Positions 17,739 through 26,031 of a stretch of DNA of 64,000 bases are shown one piece after another (position 1 is the stretch's first letter; each line of letters begins with the position of its first letter). Location: assembly GCA_018644665.1 (NCBI GenBank), contig JABGQA010000141.1, positions 1 through 64,000 of the forward strand, written 5' to 3'. The DNA is from Candidatus Poribacteria bacterium (GTDB lineage Bacteria > Poribacteria > WGA-4E > GCA-2687025). Position numbers and translations under genes: made by a program. A model generated the notes under the pieces. The model was given only the letters and a program-made list of their open reading frames with translations. It searched no databases and was not told the origin of the DNA.

Positions 17739-19187
17739 CTAGCCGACGCTACCTTCGAGGCTGATCTCCAGCAGCTTCGTCGCCTCGACGGCGAACTCCA
17801 TCGGCAGCTTGCGGAACACGTCTTTGCAGAAGCCGTTCACGATCATCGACACGGCGTCCTCTTCGGAGATCCCGCGCTGCTGACAGTAGAAGATCTGGTC
17901 TTCGCCGATCTTCGACGTCGTCGCCTCGTGTTCCACATGCGCGCTGTTGTTGCGCACGTCGATATAGGGGAACGTGTGCGCGCCGCACCTGTCACCCAGC
18001 AGCATCGAGTCGCACACCGTGTAGTTCCGCGCGTTCTCGGCTCCGGGGTTGATCCGCACCTCGCCGCGGTACACGTTCTGTCCGCGTCCGGCCGAGATGC
18101 CCTTGGACACGATCGTGCTGGTGGTGTTCTTCCCGAGGTGGATCATCTTCGTGCCGGTGTCCGCCTGCTGCCGCATGCGCGTGAGCGCCACGGAGTAGAA
18201 CTCACCGACCGAGTTGTCGCCCTTCAGGATCACGCTCGGGTACTTCCACGTGATCGACGACCCGGTCTCGACCTGGGTCCACGAGATCTTGGCGTTCTCG
18301 CCCTCGCAGATCCCGCGCTTCGTGACGAAGTTATAGATGCCGCCCTTGCCGTTCTCGTCGCCGGGGTACCAGTTCTGCACCGTCGAGTACTTGATCTCCG
18401 CGTCCTTCATGGCGATCAGCTCGACGTTCGCCGCGTGCAACTGGTTCTCGTCCCGCATCGGGGCGGTGCAGCCTTCGAGGTAGCTGACGTAAGAACCCTC
18501 GTCCGCGACGATCAGCGTGCGCTCGAACTGACCCGTCTTCGCCGCGTTGATGCGGAAGTATGTGGACAGTTCCATCGGACACCGCACGCCCGGCGGCACG
18601 TAGACAAACGTGCCGTCCGTGAACACCGCGGAGTTCAGCGCCGCGAAGAAGTGGTCGCCGATCGGGATGACCGAGCCGAGGTACTTCTGCACCAGTTCGG
18701 GATGCTCGCGCACCGCTTCGCTGATGGGGCAGAAGATGACGCCGACTTCGTGGAGCTTGTCCTTGAACGTCGTCGCCACGGACACGCTGTCGAAGACCGC
18801 GTCGACGGCGACGCCCGCGAGCATCTGCTGCTCGTGCAACGGAATCCCGAGCCGTTCATACGTGCGCAGGAGTTCGGGGTCCACCTCGTCCAAGCTCTGC
18901 GGGCCGTCCGCCTGCGACTTGGGCGCCGAGTAGTAGATGATGTCCTGGTAGTCGATGGGGTCGTACTCGACGAACTGCCAGCTTGGCTCTTCCATCTCCC
19001 TCCAGCGACGCAACGCCCGGAGGCGGAACTCGAGCAGCCATTCCGGCTCTTCCTTCTTCGCCGATATGAACCGGATGGTCCCCTCGTCGAGACCCGGAGG
19101 CGCGGAGTCCGACTCGATGTCCGTGATGAAGCCCCACTCGTATTCCTGTGCGGCTAAGCGTTCTAGCTCTTCGGTCTCGGAGGCCAT
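17739..19187 (-). CDS. sufB: SufB, Fe-S scaffold complex subunit
   Basis: 482 residues, full length. Diagnostic stretches: SWQFVEYDPIDYQDIIYYSAPK, AVDAVFDSVSVATTFKDKL, YVPPGVRCPMELSTYFRIN, LEGCTAPMRDENQLHAA and FPYIDVRNNSAHVEHEATTS, followed by IFYCQQRGISEEDAVSMIVNGFC. It is the cluster-building subunit. Located 29 bases after the Rrf2 regulator gene and first of the structural suf genes. Confidence 0.96.
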   Translation of the reverse strand: MASETEELERLAAQEYEWGFITDIESDSAPPGLDEGTIRFISAKKEEPEWLLEFRLRALRRWREMEEPSWQFVEYDPIDYQDIIYYSAPKSQADGPQSLDEVDPELLRTYERLGIPLHEQQMLAGVAVDAVFDSVSVATTFKDKLHEVGVIFCPISEAVREHPELVQKYLGSVIPIGDHFFAALNSAVFTDGTFVYVPPGVRCPMELSTYFRINAAKTGQFERTLIVADEGSYVSYLEGCTAPMRDENQLHAANVELIAMKDAEIKYSTVQNWYPGDENGKGGIYNFVTKRGICEGENAKISWTQVETGSSITWKYPSVILKGDNSVGEFYSVALTRMRQQADTGTKMIHLGKNTTSTIVSKGISAGRGQNVYRGEVRINPGAENARNYTVCDSMLLGDRCGAHTFPYIDVRNNSAHVEHEATTSKIGEDQIFYCQQRGISEEDAVSMIVNGFCKDVFRKLPMEFAVEATKLLEISLEGSVG

Positions 19188-19216
19188 CCGTTGCTCCTAG
19201 TGAGTCACCCTATGCG

Positions 19217-19678
19217 TCAGGACGACGGAGGCGCGCTGAACGCGCCGACGGTCAAGGGCATCAACTCGTGCGGCAATGGGCCGGTCATGTCCAGAAGCGA
19301 TATCTGCTGCAACGCTCCGACGACCGCGTCGTTGATGATCTGCCAATTCGCGCTTACTCGGCACGTGACTTCGTGCGCGCATTCTCCAGGCGACCAGACG
19401 CACTCGGTCAGCCCGACGCCACCCTCCAGAGCGTGGACAATGTCCACGACCGATATCTCGCTCGCCGCCCGCGCCAGACTGTAGCCGCCCCTCGCGCCCC
19501 TTTGAGACACGAGCAGGCCGTCACGCTGGAGCAGCTTCAGAACCTTGCTCACGGTGGGCAAAGGAATACCCGCCCCATCCGCGAGAGCGCGCGCCGTGAG
19601 TGTCGGCTCCGCTCCCGACTCGACGAACAGCGTCAGCAGCAGAATGCCGTAGTCGGTCTGCTTGCTGAGCCTTATCAT
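19217..19678 (-). CDS. Rrf2-family Fe-S sensing regulator of the suf operon
   Basis: 153 residues. N-terminal winged helix (IRLSKQTDYGILLLTLF; GIPLPTVSKVLKLLQRDGLL; RGARGGYSLARAASEISV) followed by three Cys in the cluster-binding loop, C93-X6-C100-X5-C106, close to the CX5CX5C of IscR and RsrR-like proteins. It is the first gene of the suf operon, which fits feedback control: apo- or holo-protein would bind the dyad at 19693-19717 just downstream of the predicted transcription start. SufR or IscR are both used as names for such regulators. Confidence 0.9.
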   Translation of the reverse strand: MIRLSKQTDYGILLLTLFVESGAEPTLTARALADGAGIPLPTVSKVLKLLQRDGLLVSQRGARGGYSLARAASEISVVDIVHALEGGVGLTECVWSPGECAHEVTCRVSANWQIINDAVVGALQQISLLDMTGPLPHELMPLTVGAFSAPPSS

Positions 19679-19692
19679 CGCGCCGGTTTCCT

Positions 19693-19717
19693 ATACAGTA
19701 CCAAATCGGTCCTATTT
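19693..19717 (-). promoter_or_regulatory. Candidate Rrf2/IscR-type operator of the suf operon
   Basis: A 25-base imperfect dyad, AT-rich in a GC-rich surrounding: AAATAGGACC, centre GATTT, GGTACTGTAT on the minus strand. It has the length of an IscR type 1 site and matches about 15 of its 25 consensus positions, including the GAC...GT core. It begins at the predicted transcription start, so a bound regulator would block initiation. Confidence 0.5.
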
Positions 19718-19725
19718 CCGCTTTG

Positions 19726-19755
19726 AGTGTAGCCTTCGGGCCGTGCGAGGGTCAA
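19726..19755 (-). promoter_or_regulatory. Promoter of the suf operon
   Basis: Minus strand TTGACC (19755-19750), 18-base spacer, TACACT (19731-19726). Transcription would start near 19718, leaving a leader of about 40 bases containing the operator. Confidence 0.55.
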
Positions 19756-19842
19756 TGCCTGGCGTGATATATCGCGCAAGTGAGTGGATGCGCGGGAGGA
19801 GGACGGCGGCTGCCCGTCGACGCATGCTATCCACTGGGCGCG

Positions 19843-19871
19843 TTGCGTGACTCGCATCGCGGGCATAGAAT
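19843..19871 (+). promoter_or_regulatory. Promoter of the WD40-caspase gene
   Basis: TTGCGT at 19843-19848, 17-base spacer, TAGAAT at 19866-19871. The predicted start near 19878 lies 66 bases before the chosen GTG and diverges from the suf promoter. Confidence 0.45.
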
Positions 19872-19943
19872 CCAGCCCACTACAGAGTGCGATCTGCGGC
19901 GTCGGAACTCGGGAACCGGCCCACGACAACCCATGAGGCGTCT

Positions 19944-22900
19944 GTGCAGATCCACCGATTCCGCGCGCGCGCATCCCGCCGTTGGCTAGTCATCCTCGTC
20001 ACACTTCTCGGCATATCCGCCGGCCCGTCGCGAGCGGCCGAGGCCCCTTGGGTCGAGGTGGACCAATGGCGCGAACCGGGCGGCGAGGTGCTCACCGTCG
20101 CCGTCGGGCCAGACAGCGCCAGCATCGTCACGGGCACGGCGAACGGCGTCGTGCGCCTGCGCAACGTGCTGACAGGAAAAAGCAGCGCGCTACGCGGGCA
20201 CACGGACGCGGTCAACGACGTCGCCTACGACCCCAAGGGCCGCTACGTCGTGTCCGCGGGCAAGGACCGCACCCTCCGCGTGTGGGACGTAGAGAGCCGG
20301 CGGATGCGCCTCGAGATACACGGCACGCGAGCGGCCGCGACCGCCGTCGCCGTGGATGGAACGCGTGACATCATCATCAGCGGAGGGTCGGACAACGTGG
20401 TCCGGTTCTTCGACGCCGCCAGCGGCGGCAAGCTGCGCGAGTGCGGGGTGCGGGGCACCGTGGGCACGGTGGATGACATCGTCGTCGAGTCGAACGGCGT
20501 GATGGTCCTCGTCTCCGGTGGCCCTTTCGGCGCCACGTCCATACGCCCGCACGGTGTCAACATCGAGACCGCCGGGCCCCTGGACCTCTCATACATCGCC
20601 GCGAAGAACGAAGCCATAGGAGCGTCCATCGCGCAGAGCGCAGATGGCAAAACGCTCGCGCTCGGCGGCGACGCGGGCGTGCTCACGGTTTGGACGCAGG
20701 GCGTGTTGGCCCGCCGGTCGACGGGACACACATCCGAGATCAACGGCGTCGCGATAGCGCCCACTGGGGAGACCATCGCCACGGCCGGCGCGGACGGGAC
20801 CGTCCGGCTGTGGGACACCACGACGGGCGACCAGATCGGCCTGCTCGAAGGGCACTCCAAGCCCGTGAACGACGTGGCCTTCAGCCCGGACGGAGCCTGG
20901 CTCGTGTCGGTAGGCAGCGACCGCAAGACGCGGCAATGGCGTCCCAGCCGGCCTGAACCTGAGCCGTCACCCGAGCCGGAGCCAGTGGTTGTCGTCCCAA
21001 CGCCGCCTGCGACGCCCGACGTGCGTTTGGACCCCGCGGACGTCACCTTGCGCGACGGTGATGGCGACCGCGCGCTCAGCGCCGACGAACACGGCTTCAT
21101 CGACGTGGTCGTCCGCAACGCGGGCGCCGGCGTCGCCAGCGGATACCAGCTAGCGATCTCTCCCGACACGCTGCCCGACCTCGTTTACGACCATCAGACT
21201 CCTGTCGCGGACGTGCCGGCCAGTGGACTCGTGACGCTGTCCGTTCCCGTCCGCGCGACGCCCCACGTCGCCAACAGAACGCGCGTGCTCGACGTCCTCA
21301 TCCGGGCGGCCGACGGCGTGGTAGTGGCTTCGGCGCCTCTCCGCCTGAGCACGCTGGAGCGGAAGGAACCCGACCTAGTCGTTGCGGACTATTCCACGGC
21401 TCACGCCAACGGCGCGCAGATCGGCGCCACGACGACTGTGAACGTGACGGTGCGGAACAGAGGGTCCGGGTTGGCGGAAGACGTCATCATTCTCGCCGTC
21501 GTCGAGGGCGGGCCTGAGGTGGCGCCGCAACCGTCACCAACGCAGTTCGCGCGAGGACGCAACGGGATCCTGGTGGGGGACCTCGCGCCGACCGACTTTG
21601 CGGACGCGTGGTTCTCCCTGACGCTCCCACGCACATTCGTCGGTATCGATCTGCCGATGCGGATCGTGGCTCAGGAGGCGACGGGCGCGTTCGGCGCCGA
21701 CCAAAGTGTTGTTCTGCCTGTTTGGGACGCCCCGTCGGCGTCCCTCGTCGTCGCCGAAGCTCAGTTGCAGGACGCCGACATGGACGGCGCGCTCGTCCCG
21801 GAGGAGCCCGCGTCGCTCCGCGTGCGCGTCGTCAACGAGGGATCCGTGCGCGCGTCGCGGGTGCGCGTCATCGTCCGGCCCCCAGGCCTTCCCGGGCTCA
21901 CGTACATGGCGTCCATATTCGCCGGCGAACTTGCGGCGGGCGCGCGCAGCGTCGTGACGATCCCAATCGCCGCCGTCGCGGACGTCGAGCCGGCGGATCG
22001 CACGATCAGTCTTGTCGCCGTCGACGCGGGTGGCAACGAGTCGGCCCCCGTGGACGTGACCTTCACGACCCGCCCGTCGTCGGCGCCGGATCTCCGCGTC
22101 GCTTCGGTCCTCATCGACGGCGCCCACGACGGCTCAGTGGTCCCCGGGGGCAGCCACACCATAGAGGTCTCCGTGGCGAACGACGGCTCCGGCGATGCAG
22201 ACGGAGTCCGCGTCACGGTAGCCGCGTCGGCGGGCGGCGATGCGGCCGAACTGGCATCGACCGGCGTGTCGGAACCCGCGATACGCGCGGGTGCTAACGC
22301 CAGTTACACGTTCAACTACGCGTCGCCCGCGACTCTAAATGTGGACGCTGTGGCGTTGAGTGTCAGCGTAGGGGAGGGGCGCGCAGGTTACGGCGTCGCG
22401 GACTACCTCACCGTCGGCGTGCGACGACCGGAGCCGCGGCCTGGCAAGACGCACGTGCTGCTCGCGGGCGTCAACCGCTACGCGAACCATGCGGACCTCG
22501 TGAATCCAGTCGGAGACACGCGCGCGATCGCCGCGGAACTCGAGGACGCCTACGGCGCCAGTGTCGAGGCGCTCGTCGACCCGACGCGTCGCGACTTCCT
22601 CGCAGCCCTCTACGCGCTCGCCGATCGCGTGTACGCCGAGAACGACGAACTCCTGGTGATGTTCTCCGGCCATGGGTGGTACGACGACCGGCAGAAGCGC
22701 GGGTTCCTGGCGTTCAGCGACAGCGCGGATCTCGTGTCCGACCCGCTGTATGACACGTACGTCCCGCACGAGACCGTGCGCACCGTGCTCGAGCGGCTGG
22801 ACTGTAACCACGTGTTGCTCATCGTGGACTCGTGCTTCAGCGGAACACTCGATCCCTCGATCGCCATCGCGGCCGGTGGGCGGCCCGTGGCGGACCCGGC

Positions 22901-23462
22901 GGGCCTGGTTCCGCGCGCGGAGTACGTCCGGCGGAAACTGCAATACCGCACGCGGCGCTACATCACGGCCGGCGGACGCGAATATGTGCCCGACGGCCGG
23001 CCGGGCCATCACAGCCCGTTTGTCCGGCAGATGCTGGAGGCGTTGCGTAGCTACGGCGGCGGCGACGGCATACTGACCTTCGAGGAGATGCTGCTCTACC
23101 TCGGCCGAGTGACCCCTGAACCCCGCGCAGGCGAACTCTACGGTAACGAACCTGGCAGCAGCTTCGTGTTCGTCGCGCAGTCTGATGAGCCAGCGGCGGA
23201 AGCGCCCGCGCGCAAGGTCGGTACCGTAGTCGTCTCCGTCTTCCCAGCGGACGCCGATATCGCCATCCAGGGCGCCCCGGAGGCCCTATCGGGACTGTTG
23301 CGACGCCTCGTGGCCGTGCCCGTGTCGAAAACGCGCCGCTACCGGCTCCCTGTCGGCGTGTACCGTCTCCGCGTAAGCCGCGACGGCTACGTCACCGACG
23401 AGCGCGAACTCCGCGTAGACGCGGGGACGAACAACGTGACCGTCACGTTGAGCGACCAGTAG
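19944..23462 (+). CDS. Secreted WD40 propeller / CARDB-like / caspase (C14) / PEGA protein
   Basis: 1172 residues from GTG 19944, preceded by GAGG at 5 bases. Order: signal peptide (RRWLVILVTLLGISAG, cleavage near SRAAEA); seven WD40-like blades (about 46-330; e.g. RTLRVWDVES, GTVRLWDTTTG); a Pro-Glu linker; CARDB/Ig-like modules (about 356-829); a caspase-fold protease (about 833-1040) with the dyad His910 in MFSGHGWYDD and Cys964 in IVDSCFSGTLD; and a PEGA-like C-terminus (about 1092-1172). Bacterial caspase homologues cleave after basic or acidic residues, but their roles are mostly unknown. The catalytic dyad is intact. It precedes a second caspase gene by 248 bases. Confidence 0.88.
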   Translation: MQIHRFRARASRRWLVILVTLLGISAGPSRAAEAPWVEVDQWREPGGEVLTVAVGPDSASIVTGTANGVVRLRNVLTGKSSALRGHTDAVNDVAYDPKGRYVVSAGKDRTLRVWDVESRRMRLEIHGTRAAATAVAVDGTRDIIISGGSDNVVRFFDAASGGKLRECGVRGTVGTVDDIVVESNGVMVLVSGGPFGATSIRPHGVNIETAGPLDLSYIAAKNEAIGASIAQSADGKTLALGGDAGVLTVWTQGVLARRSTGHTSEINGVAIAPTGETIATAGADGTVRLWDTTTGDQIGLLEGHSKPVNDVAFSPDGAWLVSVGSDRKTRQWRPSRPEPEPSPEPEPVVVVPTPPATPDVRLDPADVTLRDGDGDRALSADEHGFIDVVVRNAGAGVASGYQLAISPDTLPDLVYDHQTPVADVPASGLVTLSVPVRATPHVANRTRVLDVLIRAADGVVVASAPLRLSTLERKEPDLVVADYSTAHANGAQIGATTTVNVTVRNRGSGLAEDVIILAVVEGGPEVAPQPSPTQFARGRNGILVGDLAPTDFADAWFSLTLPRTFVGIDLPMRIVAQEATGAFGADQSVVLPVWDAPSASLVVAEAQLQDADMDGALVPEEPASLRVRVVNEGSVRASRVRVIVRPPGLPGLTYMASIFAGELAAGARSVVTIPIAAVADVEPADRTISLVAVDAGGNESAPVDVTFTTRPSSAPDLRVASVLIDGAHDGSVVPGGSHTIEVSVANDGSGDADGVRVTVAASAGGDAAELASTGVSEPAIRAGANASYTFNYASPATLNVDAVALSVSVGEGRAGYGVADYLTVGVRRPEPRPGKTHVLLAGVNRYANHADLVNPVGDTRAIAAELEDAYGASVEALVDPTRRDFLAALYALADRVYAENDELLVMFSGHGWYDDRQKRGFLAFSDSADLVSDPLYDTYVPHETVRTVLERLDCNHVLLIVDSCFSGTLDPSIAIAAGGRPVADPAGLVPRAEYVRRKLQYRTRRYITAGGREYVPDGRPGHHSPFVRQMLEALRSYGGGDGILTFEEMLLYLGRVTPEPRAGELYGNEPGSSFVFVAQSDEPAAEAPARKVGTVVVSVFPADADIAIQGAPEALSGLLRRLVAVPVSKTRRYRLPVGVYRLRVSRDGYVTDERELRVDAGTNNVTVTLSDQ

Positions 23463-23710
23463 GGTCACCTGCCGACTGTTTCAGCAGCGGCGTGAACCAC
23501 GCCTCCGTTGGCGCGTTCGAACTAAGGAGCGACGGACGTCGTTCGGGTGGCGGGTATACGGGCCATCGTGTATAGTCCATGCGAGGACGCACGGGGAGCG
23601 TCCGGCGCGCGTGGCCCGCTTATTGCGAACGTTGCGGAGTTGTTGCGCCGTTGACTCGGAACGGTGCACGCGACGCATCACGACACGACGCGAGTAGGGA
23701 GGCATCCTCC

Positions 23711-25159
23711 ATGGTTACCGCGACATCAAGGCGCCGCGCGCTGTTTGCACTAGGCGCGTTCGCTGTAGCGTTCATCCTGGCAGAGGGCGCTTTGGCGCAG
23801 GATTCGAAGACCCTTCGCGTCGAGGCGAAGGAAGCCGAGAGCCTGATGCAGGACGCCGTCGGGCCGGAAGTGGGCTCGAAGTGGGCGCTCCTCATCGGCA
23901 TCAACCGGTACGAACACCCGGTATCCGGCGGCTTCAACATAACGCCGCTCAAGGTTGCCGTCCGAGACGCGCACACGCTCTCGCAGTTCCTGACGAATCC
24001 GACGCAGGCCGGCTTTCCGCCCGAGCAGGTGTTCACGCTCACCGACGAGGCGGCCACGAAGCGCAACATCCTTCTCACCCTGAACGACATCGTCATGAAG
24101 GCGGGGGACAAGGACCTCGTCCTCATCTACTTCAGCGGCCATGGCTTCCACGACCAGAAGCGCGACCTCACCTACCTGCTCCCGTTCGACGCGGAGATGC
24201 AGGACGCCTCGACAACGTGCATCGCCCTACGGGACCTGAGGGACAAGTTCGATGATCTGAGCGCGAACAAGGTGGTCACGATACTGGACGCATGCCACTC
24301 CGGCGGCATCAAGATACAGGGCACGAAGGGCGTCGAAGAGAGTCCGTACCAGTATTACCTGGACGCCTTCGAGCAGGCCGAGGGCCGGCCGATGCTGCTC
24401 TCCTCCGACCAGTCCGAGGTGTCCTGGGAGATGGCGAACGGGCAGAACAGCGTCTTCACGCACTTCCTGATAAAGGGCATGAGCGGAGACGCGGACTTCG
24501 ATGGTGATGGCGTCGTCGGCTTCTCCGAGGCGTCCCGCTACGTCGAGCAGCGCGTCCCGGAATACACCCGCGCGAACGGCCTGACCGCGCAACGGCCGAC
24601 GCGCCGCGACACGGGTGGCACGATCCGCGGTGATATACCCCTCGCGTTCGACCTCGACACGCTCGTCGGCATCCGCGACACGCTGGACGGCTTCGCGGAG
24701 AGGCTCCGCACGCTTCGAAGCATCTCCGGCGCCGGACAGCTCGCCGCGCAGGATGTCGAGCGGATCACGCAATATGCGCTCCACGTCAAGGAGTGGCAGT
24801 TGCGCCGTCGACGCGTCGCGCCTGAGGACTTCGAGATGCTCGGGCTCATCGACAAGCTCATCGACGGCGCGGCGACCACGAGCGAGTACCGCACCGAGCA
24901 GGAGCGCATCTATCCGGGCGGCCTCCCGTCTGCGGAGGAGCTTGCGGCTACCGGTAACGGAACGCTCCTCATCCGCACCGGCCCCATTGGAGCGGCTATC
25001 TATGTGGACGGACAGTTCCGAGCGTACGCGCCCAAGCGTCTTCTGAACCTGCCGGCGGGTCGGCGCCGGGTGCGCCTCGTGCTACCGGGCCACGCCGCGT
25101 ACGAGCAGGTCGTGATGGTCCGAGACGATGAATCCGTGAAAGTGAGCCATGACTGGTAG
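23711..25159 (+). CDS. Secreted caspase-family (C14) protease with EF-hand-like loop and PEGA domain
   Basis: 482 residues from ATG 23711, GGGAGG 8 bases upstream. Signal peptide with cleavage near EGALAQD. Caspase fold about 57-300: SKWALLIGINRYEH, His144 in IYFSGHGFHDQ and Cys195 in TILDACHSGGIK. Within the domain, residues 262-273 (DFDGDGVVGFSE) match an EF-hand loop with Asp at 1, 3 and 5 and Glu at 12, suggesting calcium dependence as in metacaspases. A helical region follows, then a PEGA domain (about 417-482; IGAAIYVDGQFRAYAPKRL). Overlaps the next gene by 11 bases. Likely periplasmic or surface-located; substrate unknown, the adjacent giant protein being an obvious candidate. Confidence 0.88.
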   Translation: MVTATSRRRALFALGAFAVAFILAEGALAQDSKTLRVEAKEAESLMQDAVGPEVGSKWALLIGINRYEHPVSGGFNITPLKVAVRDAHTLSQFLTNPTQAGFPPEQVFTLTDEAATKRNILLTLNDIVMKAGDKDLVLIYFSGHGFHDQKRDLTYLLPFDAEMQDASTTCIALRDLRDKFDDLSANKVVTILDACHSGGIKIQGTKGVEESPYQYYLDAFEQAEGRPMLLSSDQSEVSWEMANGQNSVFTHFLIKGMSGDADFDGDGVVGFSEASRYVEQRVPEYTRANGLTAQRPTRRDTGGTIRGDIPLAFDLDTLVGIRDTLDGFAERLRTLRSISGAGQLAAQDVERITQYALHVKEWQLRRRRVAPEDFEMLGLIDKLIDGAATTSEYRTEQERIYPGGLPSAEELAATGNGTLLIRTGPIGAAIYVDGQFRAYAPKRLLNLPAGRRRVRLVLPGHAAYEQVVMVRDDESVKVSHDW

Positions 25160-25994
25160 ACGCACGGTTCTCGGGCGGGCGGCGGCGTGGCTTCTCGTCG
25201 CGTTGCTCGTCCAGCCGTTCGCGCCGCTCGCCTTCGCACAGGACGCGACGTCGGAAACAGCGCTCCTCGAGGAGGGACGGCGTCAGTATGAAGACCTCGA
25301 GTGGGACGAGGCCGTGGCGACGCTCATCCAGGCCCTCGACGCCGACCTGAGCCCACAACAGCAGGCCGATGCCTACTGGCTCTTGGCATTGACAACGCGC
25401 GCCCTCGACGACCTGGAAGCCGCCGAGAACTACCTATACGCGCTCATCCGCGTGGACCCGGCGTTCTCGCTGCCCGAGACGGCCATCGGGACCGACTTCG
25501 AGCCCCTGTTCGCCGCCGCCCTAGGACGGGCCGACCGCGGCGCCCCAACGATCAACATTCCGTCGCCCGAGGACGTCGAGCGGGGCAAGCCCGTGCGCAT
25601 CGTCGCGCAGGTTGCGGACGAATCGTCGGTCGCGGAAGTCCTGCTGGCCTTCCGCATTCCGGGCGCGCGCGAGGACACCGTGCTGACGATGACCGCCGGT
25701 GACGAGGGAAGCTGGACGGGCGAGATCCCGTCCGCCGCGACGAACACCCCGGGCAGCCTCGCCTTCGTGGTCTCCGCCAAGGACGAATGGCAGAACGTCT
25801 CATCACAGCGCGCCACCCTGGTGGTGCCGAAGGGCGGAGGGAACGGCTTCCTGTACGTCGTCCTCGCGGTGCTGGCGGCGGGCGGCGGCCTTGCGGTTGC
25901 GGCCCTTGGCGGCGGAGGCGGCGATGGCGTCGGCGACGGCCCAGGGAGCACGCCGACATGGCCGACGAGCGCGCCACCCGGCCCCCCACTCTAG
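25149..25994 (+). CDS. TPR-like secreted protein with C-terminal membrane anchor
   Basis: 281 residues, coupled to the caspase gene by an 11-base overlap. A twin-Arg-containing signal sequence (MTGRRTVLGRAAAWLLVALL, cleavage near LAFAQD), TPR-like helices (about 37-110; GRRQYEDLEWDEAVATLIQA), an Ig/Reprolysin-like beta region (GKPVRIVAQVADESSVAEVL) and a C-terminal hydrophobic segment (FLYVVLAVLAAGGGLAVAAL) followed by a Gly-rich tail. The arrangement suggests an envelope-anchored adaptor for the caspase or the giant protein. No specific family recognised. Confidence 0.75.
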   Translation: MTGRRTVLGRAAAWLLVALLVQPFAPLAFAQDATSETALLEEGRRQYEDLEWDEAVATLIQALDADLSPQQQADAYWLLALTTRALDDLEAAENYLYALIRVDPAFSLPETAIGTDFEPLFAAALGRADRGAPTINIPSPEDVERGKPVRIVAQVADESSVAEVLLAFRIPGAREDTVLTMTAGDEGSWTGEIPSAATNTPGSLAFVVSAKDEWQNVSSQRATLVVPKGGGNGFLYVVLAVLAAGGGLAVAALGGGGGDGVGDGPGSTPTWPTSAPPGPPL

Positions 25995-26031
25995 ACATCA
26001 CGCTCAAAGCCTGAGGGAATAGCGCTGCATC

